Shown here one piece after another: positions 45,909 through 58,432 of a DNA stretch of 64,000 nt. Positions within the stretch are counted from its first letter, which is position 1; each line of letters starts with the position of its first letter. The DNA comes from Arenicola marina (lineage: Eukaryota > Annelida > Polychaeta > Arenicolidae): the NCBI GenBank assembly GCA_964019135.1, contig OZ025253.1, positions 32,290,548-32,354,547 of the forward strand, given 5' to 3'. The notes below the pieces were generated by a model that saw only the letters and a program-made list of their open reading frames with translations, had not been told where the DNA came from and did not search any database. The translations under genes were made by a program, and so were the position numbers.

Positions 45909-47979
45909 CTAACGGCTTACCTCGCAGAGCCGACGGCACAGTTCATAGTGGCACGAGATCAGTGATTCGGACGGCCAGCACCAGTCCGGCCAGTCGGCAC
46001 GCCTATTGGCTCTCTCGTTCTCCGAAAGGGCGGACGGCAACCTCCGCACAGAGCGCGGGAAGATAGGGCGAACACCTTCTGCTGTCAGAAGAGGGTGGGC
46101 CACTGGCGAGCCCCATCCTCCTTTTTTCAGGTCGCTCGCGAGCCTCGCCATGTAGTGATGCACGCCCCTCCGTTCACTGCATGAACCACCAGCGTCTGGA
46201 AATTCTGCCTTACGCCCTTCCGGAAGACGGCCATCAATAACATCCCTCAATACGAGATATTTCACGTAGGCTGATCGAATGGCCAGCCACGGCTTATCCG
46301 GGATGTCCACAGCTTCTCCTACAGCAGGGTGGATTGCGGCGGGATACAGACCAAGGTACCTGGCATGTCTGATCATTTCCGCGCACAGGGGACAGTCAGT
46401 CTGGACGCACGTCGCCTGATCGGTTGGTCCTACTGGCCGATGGGCCCTGTGTACCGCAGCCACCACTAGTGCAACCCTGCTCCAATAGACACCTTGACCA
46501 GGTTCCCCTTCTTCTTCCCCTTCCCTCCGGTTGGGCAGTTGCAGAATCCCAGATCGCATTGACTGCTCCACGCAATCCACTAAGCCAACTAGGTCAACAA
46601 CGCCCGAGACCGCCTCACCGCTACCAATTACTGGGACAAAGCATTCGGTACCTGGTACATCTGTGATGGCGTCCGTGTCCGCTTGTTCTACAGAAGCCGA
46701 CTCACCTTCGGCGAGCATCTCTCTGACAATGTTTCCTCCTTCTGGAACTTCGTCGGTCGCTGTCCCTTCGCCGTGTATCTTCCCGATACCGTCCGTTTCT
46801 CGTTGAAGCACTGTCGGTTCTGGAGACTTGTGGGTCGCGTTATCGTCTTTTACGTTTTGGCCCGTTGTGGATTTTCTTTCTTCGATGCTCGGCACAACCA
46901 CTTGAGAAGTGTTGACCGTCACAGCTGCGGATACCAGCGACTCCAAAGACGCTCGGGCTTGTTTTACGTCGCTTTCTTCTGGACACCATTGCAGGTAATG
47001 TCGTGACAACAGCTTTATCGCTCTGATCAGGTGAACCGATTCAGAATTCGCCCCCAGCGAGGTCAGCGAACGTGCCTCCACCACTGCCGTCGTCGGTATC
47101 CATTTTTCACGCCCTGGCACCAGGTGTGCAGGGTACGGTGCAGACTCAGGGAGCCCAGCAACTCTGAATAACGTGCCCATCCTCTCCAGTGTGGACGGCT
47201 GAAGGGCGTCACGTGGGATGCAGAAGGCTGGAGTGAAGTCGAGACTGACGGGGGTTACCTCTTGCCACGTCAGGCGAGGGGAGGCCGCCGGACGAGCCAC
47301 ACCCATTCCGCTGTACATTGGCGTGACCAGCCCCCCATGTGTGAGCCCATCTGGCGGCGACACAGAGGCTAACTTAGATTCCAGATCGGCTCGCCATCTG
47401 TCATGGAATGCGTTTGGATCAACCTTTCCCATGCCATTTTCTTCTCTCAATATGATGTCACGCTTTCCATGTCCTCCTCGGCAAGCTTCTAGCACGTCAC
47501 CGGTAACCCACACGCTCCATTCACCGTTCGCGATGTCCCTCTTTACGAACACCCCCTTGCCACTCACAGTGACAAGAACGTCAAATTCATTCGGAGAGGC
47601 GCTGACTCGTGTACCGTCGTAAAAGCTTCCGACAAAATGAAGTACAAGTCCATTCCACAGCGGATCATCATCTGCTACAGCCGTGCACATACTACACACA
47701 AAGTCATTTATCGCTCCCTTGACTTTCCGCGTATCATAATCGTCGTAGTCAAATGAACCTCTCTCGAGGTCTTGTACTTCTTCCTCCAATGTCGCAAAGA
47801 CTCGATTGTCCAAGCGTTTCTTGAATGACATTACTAATCCAACAAACATCCACCACACCCTACATACGGCTTGCTGCCATTTGGACGTTGGCCACGGCGC
47901 CGTACAGGTCGTAGTGACGGTCCTTTCAGCAGTTCTTTCTGGACATTTGTCTTGGACTACGACCTCATCGGTCGAAGAA
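45909..47979 (-). CDS. Mab-21/cGAS-like nucleotidyltransferase exon, copy B
   Basis: Intact sister of 4,704-6,801. Acceptor TTTCTAG, same phase. Its reading frame also runs on 5' into the intron, so the encoded protein should be counted from the splice site, not the ATG at 48,059. In ATG numbering the Gly-Ser is at 144-145, Glu158-Phe-Asp160 form the paired metal ligands, and Asp274 lies in VSLDFTPAF. The Mab-21 helical half contains EARSLTSLG, LIRAIKLLS and SAYVKYLVL. The acidic insert is less conserved between copies than the two flanking domains. CVQTDCPLC is kept. After CEVSR the frame ends in TAG, while copy A reads on seven more codons; both keep the donor-like GAG|GTAAGC (45,921 here). 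Conserved catalytic residues in both copies argue against simple decay. Confidence 0.85.
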
Positions 47980-48593
47980 CTAGAAATAGATAGGTAAGTA
48001 AGGGAATTAAGAATCATTGTTTTGTCATGAGTCGTCTCGCTAGAAAGTCTCGGTGGCACGACAAGAGGAACATTGTTCGAGTATAACCAGTTATGCTGTG
48101 GGCAATCAATAATTTAAAATAATGTCTTTAATAATGTGCTTTATATTTTATATGAAATATGTTTTTTAGACATGCTTTCGTACAACACCAAAGATCAACA
48201 CCAAGCTGTTTCTTCCTGTTGCAATTGATTGGTAATTCCTCCGAAAGTCAATAACATGCAATTCCTCATCTACACCATGAACACTTCCCGCTTCCCCCCT
48301 TTCAATGATTGTCAAAAACCCCAGTCGTAAGGTATCACTATATCCATTAGAGGCCAATTTTAGATTTAGCACATATCCAAAATTGCATCTCCCTTTTCTT
48401 GATTCTGCGTTGGTCCTTGTATATACGACACACAAAATAGGCTTTACCACCCATCAAATATAACAATCATCACTTATATGTGGCTATTCTTTGTCACATT
48501 GCTCAAAACAATTCATCAACTATATTTGAAATGTCAAATATGTCAAATGTGTAATAGCAGTGTTTGCATTAGCAAATTACATAAAAAACTGAC

Positions 48594-48766
48594 CGCACTA
48601 CACGCTTGATGGCATCCATGATCTGCTGTCCAGATACCAAGTCAAAGGCTGTTTTCCCATAACGGTTATTATAGTGTAGGTCTGCACCATGACTCAGGAG
48701 GTATTTGACAACAGCCGTCGTCGTTCGATGACTCTCGCCTAACTCAGGCCCCGTATCCTTGTAGAT
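48594..48766 (-). CDS. Ankyrin exon delta-2, copy B
   Basis: 173-nt exon, acceptor TTGCACAG, donor GCG|GTCAGT. It encodes VKYLLSHGADLHYNNRYGKT and FDLVSGQQIMD. Its two spare 3' nucleotides complete the first codon of the Mab-21 exon, as in copy A. Confidence 0.82.
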
Positions 48767-49222
48767 CTGTGCAAGACAATGATAACATAGAAATAAGAAT
48801 ACGAACGGTGAATATCCAATCAAATGCGTCCATTGACGCTTGTAACAATATCTTAAATCTGCCAGAAATAATAGTAAATTTATTTGTTCAATTTATAATC
48901 TCATTGCATACTATTTGTCTATAATTCGGTAATATATTCACTTGACCGAATGATATATATCGCAACAATTATGGTAATATCGCAAGAAAATAATTACGCG
49001 TTCAGCAGGCTTGGATGGTATGCCGTGCACATATTATTTAATTCATAAACCAAAGCAAAGTACACAATTCCCTGCAGTGCAAAGTACGGGTTGACATATT
49101 GCACCGTGGTAATAATTGCATCTGGTATTCATGGTCAGCTTTTTTACGCAGTTTTACAGAACACAATCGCAATGAGCTTTCAATGACAATTTCGGTATGT
49201 GGCAAAACGACGCTGACTATAC

Positions 49223-49332
49223 CTCAGCAATTTCCGGGGCGCCAACCAAGTTTGTGTGTGCTGTATCTGAGGCTCTGAGTACCAGGTGAAGACATGTATT
49301 GCCGTCGTCGTCCTCTGCGTCAACCCGCGCAC
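49223..49332 (-). CDS. Ankyrin exon gamma-2, copy B
   Basis: 110-nt exon, acceptor ATTGCAG, donor GAG|GTATAG. It encodes GARVDAEDDDGNTCLHLVL and ends APEIAE. Same phases as copy A. Confidence 0.8.
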
Positions 49333-49354
49333 CTGCAATCACAACAGCGTACAT

Positions 49355-49618
49355 AACCTGACTACATAACAAACACAACCAGCCTACATAACATACATAA
49401 CCAGCCTACATAACATACATAACCAGCGTATATAACATACATAGCCAGTGTACATAACATGCATAGCCAGCCTACATAACATACATAGCCAGCCTACATA
49501 ACATACATAACCAGCGTACATAACATATATAACCAGCGTGCATAGCATATATAACCAGCGTACATAACATACACAACCAGCGTACATAACATACATAACC
49601 AGCCTACATGACATACAT
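49355..49618. repeat. 22-bp minisatellite in intron, ~12 copies
   Basis: Same unit and position as 8,139-8,660 in copy A, at half the length. Confidence 0.92.
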
Positions 49619-49663
49619 ATTGCCGTCGTCGTCATCTACGTCAACAAGCGCTCCAGCAATCAC
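49619..49663 (-). pseudogene. Partial duplicate of exon gamma-2
   Basis: Minus strand reads acceptor GATTGCTGG-like sequence, then GALVDVDDDGNM, a copy of the start of gamma-2 (GARVDAEDDDGNT) that runs straight into the minisatellite. The array lies between this fragment and the real exon, so the minisatellite and exon start were duplicated together. Confidence 0.65.
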
Positions 49664-49901
49664 ACAAACGTACATGACATAGGGTACATTTATAAATGTG
49701 ACGCATATTTTATGATATGATGTATCTAGTGTGAGCGGCCAAGAGGTATAGCATGCGAACCAATGTGTTATTGCTGTCGATGTATGGCACTTGGTACGTA
49801 TGCACTCAGGTGGTTCAATAAAGGATTATTGACTTGAGATTTGCAGGAACCAGGCAACATAATTACAAGTTTAAAACTCAAAATGAATAACGGTAACTTA
49901 C

Positions 49902-50013
49902 CTTTACCAACGAGAAGCTCTATTATGGAAGGGTTGCCATGGGACCATGGTGACGTTGCTAGTAGCAGCGCCGTCTGGCCGCGGTTGTTGCGTAGCTCCA
50001 GATTTGCCGCTCC
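49902..50013 (-). CDS. Ankyrin exon beta-2, copy B
   Basis: 112-nt exon, acceptor CGGTTAG, donor AAAG|GTAAGT. It encodes AANLELRNNRGQTALLLATS and ends AIIELLVGK. Confidence 0.78.
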
Positions 50014-50727
50014 CTAACCGGTATAACATCAACGAGTATAATTGCGAAGAGGAAAAGTATAAATGCAAACAATGCTTGATGGCTTGCATAAGATACGACT
50101 ACTTTCATGTTTATTTTACTAATACCACCCTAGTACCATTGTTGCCGAAGTGGTGTGGATGCCTTGTCGGCACAATCAGCCCCATTACCTGTGAACATAA
50201 TGTGGAATACATTCTAAAGCGGCATCACAAAATGAGACGCGTTTACCATACGCCGCGGTGAGTGATCCACATTAAGAATAAAAATTCTACCCGGTAATTT
50301 GGAGTACAATATACAGGTGACGTTCGCATGATTGAGGCGGGGGAGTGTTTGTCAGCGGAACACTTAGTTACAATTAGTTACCTTTCTATATAAAGAGATG
50401 ACAAAATCCCAGGGGCAGCTGCAGTTACAATGATCAATGCTGAGACAATATTTGATCTATGTCAAGTGGCATTGCATGATTAATCCTGACAAGCGTGCAG
50501 GTATAAATCAATTCTGCACAACAATGAGCTTAATCCTGCAATAATGATATATGGGTCTCGCATGCTCTTCTCAAAGGGCAATACAACATCGATGTCCACA
50601 ATGAGGAATTGGTGGACGATGAATCGAGTACGGGTTGCATGTCTCATTTTACAATCTAAAACAGCATTGAACACGCATGCATTAATGCCATTAATGTGAC
50701 GTGCATTCATGTATATGACGTAGTTAC

Positions 50728-50854
50728 CTGTTCAGTCAATGTCAAGGCCACGTCATAATGTCCCTCTTCCACTGCCAGGTGGAGTGCGGTGTTTCCGTCA
50801 TTGTTTGGTGTGTTCACAATCTGTGGTGCTGATTCTATGATCCTTTCGGTGGCG
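50728..50854 (-). CDS. Ankyrin exon alpha-2, copy B
   Basis: 127-nt exon, acceptor CATATAG, donor CAG|GTAACT. It encodes ATERIIESAPQIV, then DGNTALHLAVEEGHYDVAL. Confidence 0.8.
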
Positions 50855-51137
50855 CTATATGGAAACAAACATTCAGTTTCTCGTTTCGTTTGTTCGGTGT
50901 TTTTCACACAGTAAACATGCATGAAATGCGTATGTGTACGCTCGACATATAGAACAATGCCAGTTATTTTCTACTTTCTAACTTCATGATTTGTCAACCG
51001 TATGAACGATGCTCATGACGAGTCATATTTTCATTTAAAGAATGTATAGATCGGAGATCAGATAACATCATTAGTTAACGAAGAAATATCGGCCAACATT
51101 TGGTTGAAACCGAGTAGACCCATTAACAGCTAATCAC

Positions 51138-51292
51138 ATGGTGTTTCCCGCCAGAGAGGCACAATGTAGGACGGTGAGGCCTCCATTATTCTTGATCGCA
51201 AAGTCGATGATGGGCTGCCGGATCAGCATTTCTATCGCCTCTGCATTGCCTTTAATAATTGCGTTATGCAGTCTGGTGTTGCCGACGGAATC
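51138..51292 (-). CDS. Ankyrin exon epsilon, copy B (full length)
   Basis: 155-nt exon, acceptor TGTAACAG, donor CAT|GTGATT. It encodes DSVGNTRLHNAIIKGNAEAI, then PIIDFAIKNNGGLTVLHCAS. The two helices shortened in copy A are complete here, so this is the ancestral form. Confidence 0.78.
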
Positions 51293-51540
51293 CTGTTACA
51301 GCAAAGTAAAATCTCAGAGAAATGCAAACCATCAAGGCCGAATGAGTGTGAACAACATGACGAGACAGGGGATTATGAAATACATGTTTGGCGATGCTGG
51401 CATGTTATTGGAGATCATCACAATTCAAGATTTTTTTATATCAACATTTTTCATTTCACAGAACAAATGCCGAAACCATGACCCAAACTAATAACAAACA
51501 GATCTGATGTCAACATGAACAGTTCAGGCTAGATACTTAC

Positions 51541-51814
51541 GATGCCCCCCTTGTCTGCCGCCTCAGCATCTGGGATTGCGTCCCCCACAGGAATCTGGTC
51601 AACATCTGTACTTGCAATGGGCTGTTCGCATTGGGTAAGTTGTTCAGGTTTTGAGGTTTGTTGCAATGAAAATCCCGTTAACATCCGGCGAGTCATCGGA
51701 GGGGATGTTGGTGGGGACGAGGTAGGTGACGGGGCAGGGGAAGCGCGTCCAGGGGCAACGACAGCGAAAGTGTCAGCGGCGATCTTGCCCATTGGGTTCT
51801 TTGTCTGGTAATCC
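51541..51814 (-). CDS. Pro/Ser-rich linker exon, copy B (intact)
   Basis: 274-nt exon, acceptor CGTTACAG, strong donor ATC|GTAAGT. It starts with one completing nucleotide and ends on a boundary. It encodes VVAPGRASPAPSPTSSPPTS, then a more acidic end (VDQIPVGDAIPDAEAADKGG). Probably a flexible spacer between two ankyrin blocks; no domain recognised. Confidence 0.75.
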
Positions 51815-52250
51815 CTGTAACGGTTAGGACCAAATGATGATCGTAAGAAGGGTGTCAATTAAATTTAATTAAAATTCAATTGAATATAAAGCGTATTAAG
51901 AGGTCTGATTATAAAAAGAAACAACCCCAACCAATGACAAGACATCCATGTGATGGCGCTGTGCCAATATCTGAGGCGCAAAGTAATGCTCGAATTGCAT
52001 TAAACCCGTCGTCTTATGAAGACAGACAGATGGATGCCAACCAATCCCATCCTACATGGTATGCAACGAGTCATACGCGAACAGCACCATATAAAATAAC
52101 CATCACTCAGTACAATCCGTAGTTAAATCTTCTTTAATCAGCGTATGGCACGCGGTGAGCATAACCCAACAGTTGCGCTTGAAGCGCTTCCTGTTTAAAT
52201 ATTTATTCACGATCATTGCGATACTGTTTGACATTGGTGATGATGACAAC

Positions 52251-52423
52251 CTCGCCGTGCTGAGTAGGACGTCCCTAATCACATCATCCTTGCTGAGATC
52301 AAGCGCCGTCCTGTCGTTGTGGTTCTTGTGCTGCAGCTGGGCGCCATGATGCACCAGGTAGACGGCCATGGCAGCGGCATGGTGACGTCTCGATCCTAAC
52401 TTGTCCACCAGGTCGTTGTGGAT
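52251..52423 (-). CDS. Ankyrin exon delta-1, copy B
   Basis: 173-nt exon, acceptor TCTGCAG, donor GAG|GTTGTC. It encodes AVYLVHHGAQLQHKNHNDRT, then ALDLSKDDVIRDVLL. Confidence 0.77.
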
Positions 52424-52955
52424 CTGCAGAAACACACACATTCACGGACACACCAGAAAGCTAGGCAAGTTGGCATCAAGTTATGTGGAACATACAAGCA
52501 AGTGTAAATATACCAAACTAATTCGTGTTGGTACATTGTTAATTTTAAGTTATATCTGAAATGCCAAAGAATTACATGATTCATTTTTGCAGCATCTACT
52601 TGCAGATACGCGTGACCTGCGACATTTAACTCAAAGAAAACATGGTAGGCTCCATATATGCGCGTTCGCAACCTGCTTTCTCAGTCTGTCAAACGTTTGA
52701 GTATTTGGCTGTGACCATCTTATATTTGGCATGGGATTTAATAATTTCAAGCAACACTTCAGAGCTGAAATGCCTCTATTTAGATTCATTACATGTAGTA
52801 TTTGGAAATGGTTGTGCTCCTGTTGGACTTTAATGCAAGTATTCTATTAAGCACGTAATCGGCCACGTAACAGATTGTCTATGGAGCGATGGCCAACGCA
52901 ACAAATTGCTGTATTCGCGCGTATTAACGGCAGACACCATACTGACGAGCTTTAC

Positions 52956-53065
52956 CTCTGCAATGTTCGGGGCGAGGGTGAGGTTAATCTCCGTGGAGTT
53001 GGACGCCATCAACGCCAGGTGAAGACACGTGTTTCCGCGACTGTCCTCAACGTCAAGACTCGCAC
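52956..53065 (-). CDS. Ankyrin exon gamma-1, copy B
   Basis: 110-nt exon, acceptor ACGGTAG, donor GAG|GTAAAG. It encodes GASLDVEDSRGNTCLHLALM and ends APNIAE. Confidence 0.78.
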
Positions 53066-53662
53066 CTACCGTGGCCATATAATACACATATATGTTGACC
53101 AACGGTCCGTGTAAATATAATCAGACCACTTTGAGTGTCGGCCATCTCTATAAGCATTTTATACAGCATGTATACTAACATGAAAACATATATATATATA
53201 TAAAATGAACAAAATATAATTTCATAACTTTGATTCTACGTATTTATGAATAAGTAATTGAATAACAAGACATGAACCCAAGCAAAGGGGATCATTCACA
53301 TTTGCATAAACTAGCTTCTTGCATTTAAGGGGAGCCCGGAAGATGTAAACGCTCGTATCGGGTAATATAACAACGGATTTCTGAGTCCTAACTCAAAGGA
53401 GCTATCGATTTTATCAGCGCAAGCTCTCCTGACATACGCCAAACATCGAGTTGAATCTGGGAACATTAACAACACTTTTTATCTAATGATCCTCTTGCAT
53501 TCAGTTTCTGACACGCATCTATAATTTTACCTCCTTTATTAAATGTTCTCTTTCGTTATGATTAACTCTCTTTTGGCGATCCACCCCACCCCCTCCCACC
53601 CCGGCAGCTAATTGTGTACTGCGATTATACCAAATGCTAGTGTGGACAACAGGCCTTTAAAG

Positions 53663-54182
53663 TTTTCGCGCCACAATTTTGTCTTGCTCAGAGTTTACTT
53701 GGTTTAGGGAAGATAACAAATAACAATTTGTTTTAATGGGAGTTTAGAGTTTTTTATTCCACGATATCATTATAAACACGTTCGTCAAAGTAGCAAAAGT
53801 GAGATCCGGCGGGTTTATTTCTGGGAGCATTGCATCTGAGCGTTATTTGAAAATTCCCCAATGACGTCACAAGATTGACAGGTGAGCTTTCATGCAGTGC
53901 GTAGTCATCTGTGGTTGAGGGCGTGTATTGTCTTTATGGTTGAGTGCGTTCTGTTGAGTGCAAGCCAATGAGCGGACATAATCTGAGTCTCAATATAAAA
54001 GCACATCCGTTTGTATTCCCCTTTGACGTCACTTTCCTTTTCGCAAAAGTTAAATTGGTAGGTGCGAAAACCAGTCGCAAAAGTATGCCCTTCTACTATT
54101 TGGGGCGTTACAGCTCGATAATATAAGCGTGGAAACACAGAAGATCAATATGAGCTAACGTTGTTTTGGCGTGGCACGAACA
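53663..54182. mobile_element. 520-bp hAT-like MITE, copy-B specific
   Basis: Ends TTTTCGCGCCAC and, in complement, TGTTCGTGCCAC, with an 8-bp flank CTTTAAAG / CTTTAAAA on either side. Copy A at 14,655-14,663 has the single empty target CTTTAAAA. A relative lies at 62,691-63,219. Eight-base duplications are typical of hAT elements. Non-coding. Confidence 0.85.
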
Positions 54183-54329
54183 CTTTAAAACGCAACGACA
54201 CCAAAGACGACACTGCCTTTAGCTTTGAAGAGGAACATATATGATTGTACCTGTATATGGACCTCTTCATGACTACAGTCCCTGACTTGCTTTGTAGTGA
54301 CGTTAGCAGAATGGATATGCATATATTAC

Positions 54330-54435
54330 CGTTTGAGACGCACAGTTCCACGATAGCGGAATGCCCAAACGCTGCGGCTAGATGCAAGGAATCCATGCCA
54401 TCGAATTTGTTGCAAATTTTCAAATCAGCTTGACC
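54330..54435 (-). CDS. Ankyrin exon beta-1, copy B
   Basis: 106-nt exon, acceptor TCAACAG, donor ACG|GTAATA. It encodes GQADLKICNKFDGMDSLHLA, then AFGHSAIVELCVSN. Confidence 0.78.
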
Positions 54436-54914
54436 CTGTTGAAATCATCAAAGTAAACTTGTTAATGTCACATCCTTTGCTCTTCTGATTTCATCAGCAC
54501 CAACGCAGACGTAACTGCATATTGATAAATTAGAAGCTATTATGAGTACTTGGAATGTCTATTTACGTGTGTTCCGTAATGAATTGTAACGTGATGTGGC
54601 GTATGGTTATACAATAGATTAGTTTGAGAGAAAAAAACCAACACTATAAATTGATTTCAACATTAGTTGCGTTGTATCGGATATATCAAAAGAAGAGAAC
54701 GTGTCCCACTTTATGTATGGATATAGGTTAGAATACCTTCTTAGTTTATTACATTGTGTTGCACTAAAATGGTGCGTCACAAAATAAATTACAAATTTTG
54801 TGTTAACTATTTGCAACCGAATCCACAGCGTTAACACATGTTCACATTATCAAACGTTCATTCTAGCGACACCAACCATGCAACAGCAAATACAGCCACA
54901 ACTGTTCAACTCAC

Positions 54915-55041
54915 CTGCTTAATCAATGTTGAGGCTACATCTGAATATCCAGCCTCTGCCGATAGATGCAGAGCAGTCCGACCATTTTCACTTAGGACAT
55001 CAACCAAGTGGGGTGCGTGGGATAATATCTGCATCGCCGCA
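54915..55041 (-). CDS. Ankyrin exon alpha-1, copy B, most 5' exon found
   Basis: 127-nt exon, acceptor GTTTTCAG, donor CAG|GTGAGT. It encodes MQILSHAPHLVD, then NGRTALHLSAEAGYSDVAS. It needs two nucleotides from an upstream epsilon-type exon, but none is seen up to the window end, so copy B is 5' truncated, continues beyond the window, or uses an exon I did not recognise. Confidence 0.78.
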
Positions 55042-55134
55042 CTGAAAACGCAAAGTTTAATCCGTTTGTAGCACAACAATTTGATCAACCGTGGATTATC
55101 CTGTGTTGTACCTAGTTATTTCTTCAATCCGTGT

Positions 55135-56120
55135 CGATCAACCAACGAATCAATTTATTATTACCTGGTTTTATGAAGAATTTTCTAAAAGCAGACAGGA
55201 GAGATAAGCCGGTCCAATTCATGTCAAATATTCAGTGTTCTGTATTATAGTAGAATTATCGCTCGAAACGTTCCCTGTTGAAGGATGCAACAAGATAAAC
55301 ACAATAAATAAGCTTCATAAGCATGTCAGATATCTCATCGGACTTAAGTAGTCTGTTCGAATTTCATCGCGTCCAGAGTCTTAGATAGTATGCTACTCCT
55401 CAAAACTTGCATTGAGCATTTCTGATATTTGTTACCAGCAAAAGCTTGTTATTTGCAGTACCTGATAACATCGCAGCAAAAAATAAAAATAAGAAAATGT
55501 CTTAAGGATCTTTTTTTTTGGGGGGGGAGGGGGGGTATGAGGTGGATTATTCCCAACCCTCCTATACAAATTTAGCATAGTCTCATAGGGATTTAAAATT
55601 ATTCAGCCACATTTCTTCAGAAAAAAAGCCCAGACTGTCAAACATCCTGATGTCTGCGCAAAGAGTACTTTGTTTTATGCTTGCACAAGAATAATACAAT
55701 AATATTAGGCTCAATAATAATAAGGGCTCAAACCCCTTGTGAAAATTCATCATTGTCACTTACGGAATTTCTAGGATTACACAAAACGAAAAAGAAATTA
55801 GCCAAAGGTCCTGATATTTGTATTTCAAATTATTTGCTGTTCATTTGATTAATATAGATATGGAGAATAAAAATTGTTCCGAAGGTGAAAAAAAAGTCAC
55901 ATATAAATAGTACTTGCCAAGTGGCACCACGATGATCCCTCGTACTGCCTTTATTAAATAAACTAATCCCAATTATTGAAGGAAACCAATATACACGAGA
56001 CTCTATCTCTGTGTATTTGACCTGGCGAATTTGGACCTATTTCATAATATTCCACTCATTAATGCGCACATTCCATGTATTGTTCAAAACGTATCAAATT
56101 ACCTCTTATCGCAATGGTGT
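55135..56120. repeat. ~1-kb segment duplicated at 56,785-63,380
   Basis: The sequence from GTGTCGATCAACCAACGAAT to ATTAATGCGCACATTCC reappears from 56,800, where it is split by the long-TIR element and a MITE. Absent from the matching site in copy A near 15,530, so it entered copy B later. Confidence 0.8.
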
Positions 56121-56452
56121 TCTAATTTCTAGGTCATAGAAATATGAAGGGGAATTTTTCTGAAGTGTCATGTGATGTCACGATGACGTCACTTTTGGTC
56201 CAAGAAGAAATTCGTCAAAAATGAGAATTTTTTTTTAAAATGGGCGAGTGGCGTCACGTGTAGCCATTACTTCCCCGTGTGGTACACAATAAACAGGATA
56301 CCGTCATGCCTTACTTCTGGTTTCAAGGGTGACGACAATTCCCTATGAGGCGTTTGTTAAAGTCATCCAACTCTCCTCGCAGGGAAATGCCTTGATGAGT
56401 AATTCGCAAGTGCCTTCGTCAAACAGTACCAGATATTTGTCTTTGGTTAAAC

Positions 56453-56536
56453 ACGGTGACCAGTACCCACTGTGCTTACCAAATGCAGTTCGGGGAAGAA
56501 ATGACCAAACACAGGACGTTTTTGAATGTTCTCAAA
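56453..56536 (+). pseudogene. Copy-B version of the plus-strand first exon, start lost
   Basis: Aligns with 15,768-15,849. The ATG has become ACG and the body is changed (CAGTTCGGGGAAGAAATGAC), while AAAG|GTAAAA is kept. The upstream CRE-like TGACGTCA is also retained at about 56,184. Confidence 0.4.
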
Positions 56537-56559
56537 GGTAAAATATAATATATCAATAT

Positions 56560-56680
56560 TATATATCAATATAATATATATACATAATATATAAATATAA
56601 TATATCAATATAATATATATACATAATATATAAATATAATATATATACATAATATATAAATATAATATATAAATAAAAAG
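56560..56680. repeat. AT-rich microsatellite
   Basis: Irregular TATATACATAATATATAAAT repeats. Confidence 0.85.
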
Positions 56681-56919
56681 GTAAGATATTTGGTACTATT
56701 GCACCCCCCCCCCCAAAGGTGTCACGTCGATGCAATCACTCTGTAATTAGCAGTTGCGCAGTCATGTTAACGATCTTAGCCACCTAGTTATTCTTTCAAT
56801 CCGTGTCGATCAACCAACGAGTCAATGCATTATTACATGGTTTCATGAAGAATTTGCTAAAAGCAGACAAGAGAGATAACCGGTTCAATTTATATCGAAT
56901 ATTCAGTGTTATGTACCTT

Positions 56920-57760
56920 ATAGTCCAGCGGATAAGCCAAAAATCGTGCATTTTGTGGTAAAAGCATGAAATTTGGCACAGTTGTCCCTGGTAGTCAAAT
57001 TTAGCTATAATGTCAAGACAGATTTTACCCCTGGAAGCTCTGGCGGCCATTTTTATAAATGGCGGACGAGGCCATAATACCCAATATCTCGAAAATGAAT
57101 ACCCATAGAGCCTTTAATTTCATTTCTTTATATAGGTTTTCGGGGTCGACGAATTCAAAAAAAATATTATTGGGTAACTAGTAGCAACGGATCCGCCATT
57201 TTCCAAGATGGCGGCCAAGGCCAGTAATAATACTTAATATCTCGAAAACTACGAGGCGTAAAACCATTTTTTTGATGCCTATACATAGGTTTTCGGGTGA
57301 GCATATTTCAAAAATGTGATTACTATTCTTTATATAGGTTTTCGGGGTCGACGAATTCAAAAAAAATATTATTGGGTAACTAGTAGCAACGGATCCGCCA
57401 TTTTCCAAGATGGCGGCCAAGGCCAGTAATAATACTTAATATCTCGAAAACTACGAGGCGTAAAACCATTTTTTTGATGCCTATACATAGGTTTTCGGGT
57501 GAGCATATTTCAAAAATGTGGTTACTAAGTATGCAGGAGCAACGCGTTCGCCATTTTTCAAGATGGCGGACAAGGTCGTCATTAATACTCAATATCTCGA
57601 AAACCAAGAGACAAAGGACCGTTATTTTGATGCATATACATAGGTTTTCGGGCGCGCAGATTTTACAAATGTGATTACTACGTATGCAGGAGCAACGCAT
57701 CCTGTATCTTTTAAGATAGTGGACACGACCACAAATCTAACTTCAATACTCACTATCTCG
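56920..57760. repeat. Left TIR with repeated AAGATGGCGGC palindromes
   Basis: Contains a 200-bp exact tandem duplication (about 57,129-57,328 and 57,329-57,528). Repeats of AATATCTCGAAAACTA, ACATAGGTTTTCGG and the near-palindrome CCGCCATTTTCCAAGATGG recur about every 170-200 bp. AAGATGGCGGC is the known YY1-type motif. Confidence 0.88.
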
Positions 57761-58432
57761 CAAGCTAAGAGACACAGAGTCATTGTGTTAATGGCTATGT
57801 TCGATTCTCGCAGATTTTAGAAACTGTATGATTAAGCAAGATATACTATATGGAGGGCACTGCCAGCATGACTTTATTGTCGACACGTCAGTCACAATAA
57901 ATTACTCTTAAGAATAAATGTATTTCTAATTATCATACTTACAATACTCCGCGTTAGCAAGCGGACACCGAATTGATACTACATATATATCAATTGCAAT
58001 ACCTAATACAACTAACAACATGACAATTGGCAATAAATGCTCATAGTATCCAAAGTGTGCAGATTGATCAAGATATACATTGGAAGCTTGAACATTACAT
58101 TATGCTACTGATGTCGGTACTTACTTGCTGCGGATATATCATCTTTAAAATACACACGTATACAAGCATCGTGAATGGATATATTATAACCTACCGACAG
58201 AAAAGATCTAACGCTGTTGGCGGCAGTTAATGAGTTTAGGTTGAATATAGGTAATAAACTTATGCACTTAAAATCCTGTCACTTCGTGAAAGCACATACC
58301 GACTCCATCCTACTCAATGACTTCAAGAAGAAAGAACTATTTCTGAAGATATATTTAACTACGTTACGTATGCCGTAAATAACATTTAAGCTGGTACTAC
58401 CATATTACGTACATGGCAATGGCGTATGGCTG

